A DNA stretch of 36,457 bases from JAQVIJ01 sp041287365 (GTDB lineage: Bacteria > Desulfobacterota > Dissulfuribacteria > Dissulfuribacterales > DYLC01), in assembly GCA_041287365.1 (NCBI GenBank), contig JBEULL010000002.1, positions 1 through 36,457 of the forward strand, in the 5' to 3' direction. The stretch's first letter is position 1. Each line of letters opens with the position of its first letter. The notes beneath the pieces are model-generated. The model had not been told where the DNA came from, searched no databases, and worked only from the letters and a program-made list of their open reading frames with translations. The position numbers and the translations under genes were made by a program. Positions 32,224 to 36,457 of the stretch are shown piece by piece.

Positions 32224-32980
32224 CGGTTTTGCTCCTCGAGAGAAGGTGGGCTGTTATGGAGATGGCTGCAATGGCGGCTGTTTCCGCACGCAGAATGCGC
32301 TGGCCCAGAGATACGGGTAAAAAGTTATGGTCATACAGCACACGGCAGTCGTAGTCGGAAAATCCGCCTTCAGGACCCAGGGCCAGAATACATGGCGGCG
32401 TTATTTCAGGCCACGGAGCAGAGGTCATGGCTGCCGCGGCCTCCCAACAAAAAAGCCGTGTGTGGTCGTTTTTTTTATGAAAGGCCTCGCAGGCGGCCTT
32501 TAAGGGCATTATTCCATGTATTTCAGGCAGAAACGCACCCCTGCACTGCTTGAGCGCCTGGCGGGCTATCTCTGTCCATCGAGCATATCTGGCTTTTTGT
32601 GCGGTGTGTATAAATATCTTTTCATTTTTACTATATTCCGTGGTAACCGGCCAGATCTTCTGCACTCCCAGTTCGGTGGCCTTTTGTATCACCAGATCCA
32701 TTTTTTCGGGCTTTAGCAGCGCGATCAACAGGTGAATGGGGAGTCTGTCGTCTGTAAGGGAAAGGCGTTCGATGTATTGCAGCAGCAAGGCATTGCGTTC
32801 CACGCCGGTTATTCGGGCGCGAGCCAGGTGCCCCAGGCCGTCCGTGAGGACTATCTCTTCTTCAGGCTTCATACGCAGCACGCGCAGGGCATGAATAGCC
32901 TCCTGGCCCTTCAGCAGGAATTCCTTTTGATTCGTCATTAGAGTGTCAGATTCCACAAAAAGACGCGGGGCGGTCGGCAT
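32216..32980 (-). CDS. rsmE: RsmE, 16S rRNA m3U1498 methyltransferase
   Basis: 254 residues from the ATG at 32980. A SPOUT-family enzyme that methylates U1498 of 16S rRNA. Seen: the N-terminal PUA-like part with PRLFVESD and HALRVLRMK; the KPEKMDLVIQKATELGV segment; and the C-terminal knot motifs LGPEGGFSDYD and SLGQRILRAETA that bind S-adenosylmethionine. The frame stays open to 33034, but the MPTAPRLF start matches the family and lies 7 nt after the prmA stop. The Shine-Dalgarno is weak, which suggests coupling to prmA. Confidence 0.92.
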   Translation of the reverse strand: MPTAPRLFVESDTLMTNQKEFLLKGQEAIHALRVLRMKPEEEIVLTDGLGHLARARITGVERNALLLQYIERLSLTDDRLPIHLLIALLKPEKMDLVIQKATELGVQKIWPVTTEYSKNEKIFIHTAQKARYARWTEIARQALKQCRGAFLPEIHGIMPLKAACEAFHKKNDHTRLFCWEAAAAMTSAPWPEITPPCILALGPEGGFSDYDCRVLYDHNFLPVSLGQRILRAETAAIAAISITAHLLSRSKTDD

Positions 32981-32987
32981 AATTTGG

Positions 32988-33935
32988 TCAGGATACCTTT
33001 TGCATGACTGTGCAGGCCCATTCGGGCACAGCACTGTGTTCCTGTAGTGTGCGAATGAGCTGCATACCCTTGCCTGAAAAACATGCCTGCACCTCGGCCT
33101 GCTGGTTTGTCAGAATGCCGGATAGAATGAGGGTGCCTTTGAATGCAAGGTGTTGAACGAGCGGTTCAGCCAGGGACAAAAGGGTATTTCTGTCCAGATT
33201 GGCCAGAATCACTTCGAAGTGTCCGTTTATGGAGGATATGCCTTGATCCGAGACCTGAACGGCCTTTTCAACCCCGTTTTTCCGCACATTCTCTTTGGCC
33301 GCCTCCACTGCCAGCGGGTCGTTGTCGATACAGAGAATGGGCGAAAAGCCCAGTCTGGCTGCGCCTATGGCCAGGATACCCGTGCCTGTTCCCACATCCA
33401 GCAGACTTTTTGCAGCCAGCGGTGTTTCATCGCAGAGACCTTCCATCGCCTCCAGAACCAGTTGAGTGGTGGCATGGGTTCCTGTTCCGAACGCCTGGCC
33501 TGGATCGATTTCGATAATCAGGTCATCGGGTTTTGGAGTCATGGCGATCCAACTGGGTTTGATCACCAGTCTTCTGCCGATTCGAAGGGGTTGAAATCCC
33601 TTTTTCCATTCCTCCATCCAGTCCTTGTTTTCCATGTAGCGAATCTGTATTCTGAGAGAGTCCAGCGACTCTACGGGCACCAGCCTTTGCAGCAGGTCAT
33701 GAATCAGGGGCATTTGAGTCCCAGCCTCCTGCTGGAGCAGATATGCCTTGATTTCAGATAAGTCTTCGATTATCTCCACCCCTCTGCCCGAAAGTGTAAC
33801 CAGCTCTTCCGCAAGGGTCTCTTGCAGGGTCTTTAAAAAATCGTCCGGCCATGTATCCTGTTGTTTTTGTAAGGCTGTTTTTGGAGGAGATGGAAGAGAA
33901 ATGGTCAATTCCAGCCAGCGTTGTATAGATTGCAT
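32988..33935 (-). CDS. prmA: PrmA, ribosomal protein L11 methyltransferase
   Basis: 315 residues. It methylates lysines and the N-terminus of ribosomal protein L11. The N-terminal substrate-binding region has NKDWMEEWKKGFQPLRIG. The linker has DPGQAFGTGTHATT, a PrmA hallmark. The Rossmann methyltransferase fold has motif I LLDVGTGTGILAIGA (178-192), then CIDNDPLAVEAAKEN and VILANLDRN. GAGGA lies 5 nt before the ATG. It is the first gene of the minus-strand operon, divergent from the NtrC-family regulator across 87 bp. Confidence 0.95.
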   Translation of the reverse strand: MQSIQRWLELTISLPSPPKTALQKQQDTWPDDFLKTLQETLAEELVTLSGRGVEIIEDLSEIKAYLLQQEAGTQMPLIHDLLQRLVPVESLDSLRIQIRYMENKDWMEEWKKGFQPLRIGRRLVIKPSWIAMTPKPDDLIIEIDPGQAFGTGTHATTQLVLEAMEGLCDETPLAAKSLLDVGTGTGILAIGAARLGFSPILCIDNDPLAVEAAKENVRKNGVEKAVQVSDQGISSINGHFEVILANLDRNTLLSLAEPLVQHLAFKGTLILSGILTNQQAEVQACFSGKGMQLIRTLQEHSAVPEWACTVMQKVS

Positions 33936-33956
33936 CGTTTTCCTCTTGTTTTTTGT

Positions 33957-33985
33957 TTTGCAGATAAGCTTTTTATAATTATAAT
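33957..33985 (+). promoter_or_regulatory. Sigma-70-type promoter for the NtrC-family regulator
   Basis: TTTGCA (33957-33962), a 17-nt spacer and a consensus TATAAT (33980-33985). The predicted start near 33992 is followed by AAGGA at 34006-34010, 12 nt before the ATG. Confidence 0.55.
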
Positions 33986-34007
33986 ACGATAAATTTCAAA
34001 AGGACAA
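33978..34007 (-). promoter_or_regulatory. Overlapping divergent promoter for prmA
   Basis: On the minus strand TTGTCC (34002-34007) and TATAAT (33978-33983) are 18 nt apart. The -10 shares the palindrome TTATAATTATAA with the opposing promoter, so the two may compete for RNA polymerase. Confidence 0.45.
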
Positions 34008-34022
34008 GGAATTACGCTTGCC

Positions 34023-35390
34023 ATGGAACAGGAAAAGGCCCGTATACTGGTGGTGGACGACGAAAAGACATTCGCCACCCTTTTGCAGCGTATACTTCAG
34101 CAGGCAGGGCATGAGGTGCAGACTGTGTACTGCGGCAGGGACGCTATGCGCGGGTGTGAGGATTTTTCGCCTAATGTGGTCATAACCGACCTCAAGTTGC
34201 CGGACATGAGCGGCATAGACGTCATGCATCAGATCCGCTCCAAGCGGCCTGAGATGGATTTCATTCTGATCACGGCCTTTGCCACGGTGGAAACAGCGGT
34301 TCAGGCCATGAAGGAGGGTGCCATAGATTATCTCATCAAGCCCCTGAAAGACCCGGATGAGATACGCCTTTCCGTGGCCCGTATTCTGGAACGCCAATCC
34401 CTCATGGCCGCCAACAACCTCTGGCAGAAGCAGCTGGCAGACGGTATTCCGGGGCCTGATATTCTGTTTGCAGGCATGGAGCACATACAGTACGAAATCC
34501 GTCAGGTGGCCCAGACCGATGCCACGGTGTTGCTCCTGGGGGAAAGTGGCACGGGCAAGACCCTTATCGCCAAATATATCCATAAGTTGAGCGAGAGAAA
34601 GGGCCCGTTCGTAGAGATAAACTGTGCGGCCATGCCGGAAAATCTCATAGAATCCGAGCTGTTCGGCCATGAGAAAGGGGCGTTTACAGGTGCCATCAAG
34701 ACCAAACAGGGGAAATTCGAGCTGGCCAGCCAGGGCACTATCTTTCTGGACGAGATCGGAGAGATGGCCACGGCCCTTCAGTCGAAACTTCTGCGGGTGC
34801 TTCAGGAAAAGGCCTTCGAGCGTGTGGGCGGCATGACTACCATTACCACATCGGCTCGCGTGCTTGCCGCCACCAATCAGAACCTCCTCGCCCTTATGAA
34901 GGAAAAACGGTTTCGTGAAGACCTTTATTATCGTTTGAGTGTATTTCCTGTTACCATTCCCCCTCTCAGGCAGCGGCCTGGTGCAGTAGAAAAACTCGCT
35001 CCCTATCTGGTGCAGGTGATCTGTGCCAAAACCGGCAAGAAAAACATGCAGTTGACATCCGATCAATTGCAGAACCTGGCTGCCTATGCCTGGCCAGGTA
35101 ACGTCAGAGAGCTGCACAACGTCCTGGAAAGGGCGGTGATTCTGGGTATGGACGGTCTGGTCCTGCCACGTCTGCATGGAGAAGAAATGACAGCGGTGCG
35201 GCAGGAGGTGCAGCCTACCATGCAGCAGGAAGCCCTGTCTCTTCCTCTCACGACCCTCGATGCCATGGAAAAGGCCGCCATTCAACATGCCCTGAAGTCC
35301 ACCGGAGGTCACAGGCGTAAGACATCCGAGATACTTGGCATATCCCTTCGCACACTTCAATACAAGCTCAAACAGTATAACCTCGAATAA
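34023..35390 (+). CDS. NtrC-family sigma-54-dependent response regulator
   Basis: 455 residues with three domains. The receiver (about 7-120) has D12/D13, phosphoacceptor D56 in VVITDLKLPD, T84 and K107. The AAA+ activator (about 145-375) has Walker A GESGTGKT (173-180), the sigma-54 contact loop GAFTGA (219-224), Walker B TIFLDEIGEM (239-248) and FREDLYYRL (297-305). A Fis-type helix-turn-helix is at 418-455. All key residues are intact, so it should activate sigma-54 promoters when phosphorylated. No histidine kinase gene is in the window. It is followed on the opposite strand by two predicted sigma-54-dependent small RNAs, its most obvious candidate targets. An overlapping antisense frame spans the whole gene but is a shadow. 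Confidence 0.95.
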   Translation: MEQEKARILVVDDEKTFATLLQRILQQAGHEVQTVYCGRDAMRGCEDFSPNVVITDLKLPDMSGIDVMHQIRSKRPEMDFILITAFATVETAVQAMKEGAIDYLIKPLKDPDEIRLSVARILERQSLMAANNLWQKQLADGIPGPDILFAGMEHIQYEIRQVAQTDATVLLLGESGTGKTLIAKYIHKLSERKGPFVEINCAAMPENLIESELFGHEKGAFTGAIKTKQGKFELASQGTIFLDEIGEMATALQSKLLRVLQEKAFERVGGMTTITTSARVLAATNQNLLALMKEKRFREDLYYRLSVFPVTIPPLRQRPGAVEKLAPYLVQVICAKTGKKNMQLTSDQLQNLAAYAWPGNVRELHNVLERAVILGMDGLVLPRLHGEEMTAVRQEVQPTMQQEALSLPLTTLDAMEKAAIQHALKSTGGHRRKTSEILGISLRTLQYKLKQYNLE

Positions 35391-35427
35391 AGTCACAGCC
35401 CCGCGGTGTTATTACAGCTTACGGCAT

Positions 35428-35463
35428 AAAAAAGCCCCCTCTGACTTGCATCAGAAGGGGCTT
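35428..35463 (-). terminator. Rho-independent terminator of small RNA copy 1
   Basis: The stem is 35433-35444 with 35451-35462 (11 of 12 pairs, one C-A mismatch) around a 6-nt loop. On the minus strand it is GC-rich near the base and followed by six T. On the plus strand the tail is TTCATGG, so it works for minus-strand transcripts. Confidence 0.85.
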
Positions 35464-35510
35464 CATGGAGAGGAGGGTTAGGGAGAGTTATGAAGTTCTG
35501 TTTTGGTTGA
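35428..35510 (-). ncRNA. Predicted sigma-54-dependent small RNA, copy 1
   Basis: A predicted RNA of about 83 nt. The 5' end is placed 12 nt after the -12 element of the sigma-54 promoter at 35521-35536; the 3' end is the U6 of a Rho-independent terminator. The middle is CU-rich, with CUCUCCC and CCCUCCUCUCC held in the loop of a short CUUCAU/AUGAAG stem (35490-35495 with 35461-35466). A related RNA lies 397 bp upstream (copy 2). The CU-rich segment could pair with Shine-Dalgarno sequences. There is no experimental evidence; the family is not one I recognise. Confidence 0.65.
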
Positions 35511-35520
35511 TAATATATAA

Positions 35521-35536
35521 AGCAAGCCTCGTGCCA
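35521..35536 (-). promoter_or_regulatory. Sigma-54 promoter of small RNA copy 1
   Basis: Minus strand TGGCACGAGGCTTGCT: a full match to TGGCACG-N4-TTGCW, with GG and GC exactly 10 nt apart. Confidence 0.85.
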
Positions 35537-35676
35537 TGTTTTTTTTGTCTGTGTTTTTAGGTGTCCTGGTCTGCTTTTGCATCTAAATAGAGGCGTTTAG
35601 CCCTTTCTTTTGACAGTTTTAAGGTATTCATGGATTATTGCAGTGAAAAAGTCCTTTTAATGCGTTAATTGCATGG

Positions 35677-35707
35677 TGCAAAAAATGCATTGCTTGCAGT
35701 TTTTGCA
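35677..35707. promoter_or_regulatory. Paired TGCA-N5-TGCA dyads, candidate enhancer for the NtrC-family regulator
   Basis: TGCAAAAAATGCA (35677-35689) and TGCAGTTTTTGCA (35695-35707) are 18 bp apart centre to centre and are inverted copies of each other at 12 of 13 positions. They lie about 180 bp upstream of the copy 1 start and about 205 bp downstream of the copy 2 start. TGCA-based dyads are known for NtrC and LuxO sites; a match to this regulator is inference. Confidence 0.5.
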
Positions 35708-35824
35708 TTCAGGGAAATGCATCTTCTGCTTTTTATATTTTTATGTCCTGCAGTAATAATGCCTTTTGTGTTGTGATTTCTGCCGGAAAAGGCATTATAA
35801 TGGGCTGTAAAACCTGTATGAATC

Positions 35825-35856
35825 AAAAAACCCTTCTGACTTGCGCCAGAAGGGTT
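35825..35856 (-). terminator. Rho-independent terminator of small RNA copy 2
   Basis: A perfect 10-bp stem (35829-35838 with 35847-35856) with an 8-nt loop, followed on the minus strand by six T. The loop sequence is close to that of the copy 1 terminator. Confidence 0.85.
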
Positions 35857-35897
35857 AGGAGGGAGAGGAGGGTTATGAAGTTGTGTGTGCTGTTTGA
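35825..35897 (-). ncRNA. Predicted sigma-54-dependent small RNA, copy 2
   Basis: A predicted RNA of about 73 nt, from 12 nt after its -12 element to the U6 tail. It shares with copy 1 the 5' UCAA start, the AACUUCAUAAC segment, CCCUCCUCUCC, and a terminator with nearly the same loop. It lacks the 10-nt CUCUCCC insertion and the AUGAAG partner of copy 1. The two are diverged tandem duplicates in the same orientation. Confidence 0.65.
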
Positions 35898-35907
35898 TTT
35901 TATATTA

Positions 35908-35923
35908 TGCAAGGCACATGCCA
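35908..35923 (-). promoter_or_regulatory. Sigma-54 promoter of small RNA copy 2
   Basis: Minus strand TGGCATGTGCCTTGCA: matches TGGCAYG-N4-TTGCW with the correct 10-nt GG to GC spacing. Confidence 0.85.
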
Positions 35924-36065
35924 AGATTAAAAAGCCATCAACATGTCTCTTTGTAGCCTGTCATGGCTGCCTCACCCTTTATTCCGCCTTTTATTCCGTT
36001 ATTTCCATCCCTTTATTTTCCCTTTCACGGCTCATGTTGCAGAAAAAATAAAAAAGCAGGGAAAA
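35924..36065. other. Non-coding, pyrimidine-rich spacer
   Basis: No gene is seen. It holds repeated CTTTATTCC-like units between about 35972 and 36022. A frame covering 35743-36051 has no codon or family support. Confidence 0.5.
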
Positions 36066-36378
36066 ATGAACAAATTTATTTGATTGTCCGACAAAAACCG
36101 TTCTCAGGAGGTGCGTGAAGCCTTCCGGCGCCACCATGGTCAGCTGTGCATCAGCGCCGTTACGCTGATGGAGTTGATCAAAGGGGCTGAGAAGTCGGAA
36201 AACCCGGAGACCAACATGGAAGTCATAGAGGGCTTTGCAGCGAGGCTGGAGGTGCTGGATTTTGACAGGAACGCCGCCGCTCACAGCGGGCAGATCATCG
36301 CGGCCCTGAAACGCCGAGGCCAGAAGATCGAGGCCTATGACAGCCAGATAGCGGGTCATGCCAGAAGCAATGGTTTGA
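36066..36378 (+). pseudogene. vapC: Decayed VapC toxin (PIN-domain ribonuclease) fragment
   Basis: From about 36111 the plus strand encodes VREAFRRHHGQLCISAVTLM, ELIKGAEKSENPE, VIEGFAARLEVLDFD and YDSQIAGHARSNGL, a clear match to tRNA(fMet)-specific VapC. The N-terminal MLDTNI, with the first catalytic Asp, is gone. Upstream, ATGAACAAATTTATTTGA stops early and a shifted frame reads IYLIVRQKP, so the 5' end is frameshifted and worn. Homology ends after GHARSNGL, before the usual TNN segment with the last acidic residues. No vapB antitoxin precedes it. It is therefore not expected to be active. Confidence 0.75.
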
Positions 36379-36457
36379 AAACTCGATGCCGATCTGAACG
36401 ACCTCGGTCTTGCCGTCTCGATACTTGGCAGCGTAGTCACGACTCAAGAGCTGCTGT
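36379..36457 (-). pseudogene. Fragment of an AAA-ATPase/PD-(D/E)XK nuclease-like protein C-terminus
   Basis: The minus strand reads in from the window edge as QQLLSRDYAAKYRDGKTEVV followed by QIGIEFS, which resembles the C-terminal QI-x-YA-x-KYR ... IGIxFS pattern of AAA-ATPase proteins with a PD-(D/E)XK (DUF1703-type) domain. The similarity stops where the vapC fragment begins, and the frame then runs through antisense vapC to a stop. Only part is visible, so the upstream state is unknown. Confidence 0.45.

Noticed and set aside
33996..35396. 466-codon open frame antisense to the NtrC-family regulator
   Set aside because: It mirrors the regulator gene, whose domains are fully conserved; the antisense translation shows no family features or ribosome site.
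35674..35690. Plus-strand TGG-N10-GC resemblance to a sigma-54 promoter
   Set aside because: The -12 side is ATGCA and the -24 side TGGTGC, both off consensus. The bases belong to the TGCA dyads, and no gene follows in that direction.
35743..36051. 102-codon plus-strand ORF with a strong SD at an internal ATG (35875)
   Set aside because: The SD-ATG is the complement of the conserved CU-rich part of small RNA copy 2; the copy 1 equivalent stops after six codons, so protein coding is not conserved.

Overview
The window (36.5 kb, moderate GC) looks like chromosomal DNA of a flagellated diderm bacterium. A Desulfobacterota (Deltaproteobacteria-like) host is my best guess. It has an IHF-alpha gene, sigma-54 promoters at a flagellar gene and at small-RNA loci, an outer-membrane secretin, an RlpA lipoprotein, and a PurL with two PurS-like domains but no glutaminase part. 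Genus is not resolved.

Layout. (1) 1-350: 5' end of purH and a tRNA-Pro(CGG), both on the minus strand and driven by one sigma-70-type promoter; a sigma-54 promoter faces the other way into the flagellar genes. (2) 351-4516: fliK, flgD, flgE (hook length control, hook cap, hook). (3) 4708-9954: a 1748-residue exported protein built of alternating beta-sandwich modules plus a propeller-like region; function unknown. (4) 10.1-10.5 kb: a 56-residue small ORF converging on a tRNA-Val/tRNA-Asp pair. (5) 10.6-15.8 kb, minus: rlpA-gspG-gspE-gspF-gspH-gspI, one half of a type II secretion system. (6) 16-21 kb: cysteine desulfurase-like gene, lepB and purSL. (7) 21.1-25.4 kb, plus: gspJ-gspK-gspD, the other half, followed by guaA, dnaE and ihfA. 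(8) 31.1-33.9 kb, minus: prmA-rsmE-manC. (9) 34.0-35.4 kb: a sigma-54-dependent NtrC-family response regulator. (10) 35.4-36.46 kb: no intact protein gene, but two related small-RNA genes and decayed mobile-type gene fragments.

The most interesting signal is just downstream of the NtrC-family regulator. Two diverged copies of an element of about 110 bp each carry, on the minus strand, a near-perfect sigma-54 promoter (TGGCACG-N4-TTGCT and TGGCATG-N4-TTGCA). Each is followed by a predicted RNA of 73-83 nt with a CU-rich segment complementary to a Shine-Dalgarno/start-codon region, and by a Rho-independent terminator ending in U6. Paired TGCA-N5-TGCA dyads lie between them, at enhancer distance. 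The arrangement resembles LuxO-Qrr in Vibrio and CbrB-CrcZ in Pseudomonas, but I do not recognise the sequences as a known family.

A second point: the split gsp genes would become one contiguous gspGEFHIJKD operon if the segment between about 10.57 and 21.1 kb were inverted. An orphan start codon overlapping the gspI stop, and a gspJ without a good start site, fit such an inversion. No gspC, gspL or gspM is present here.
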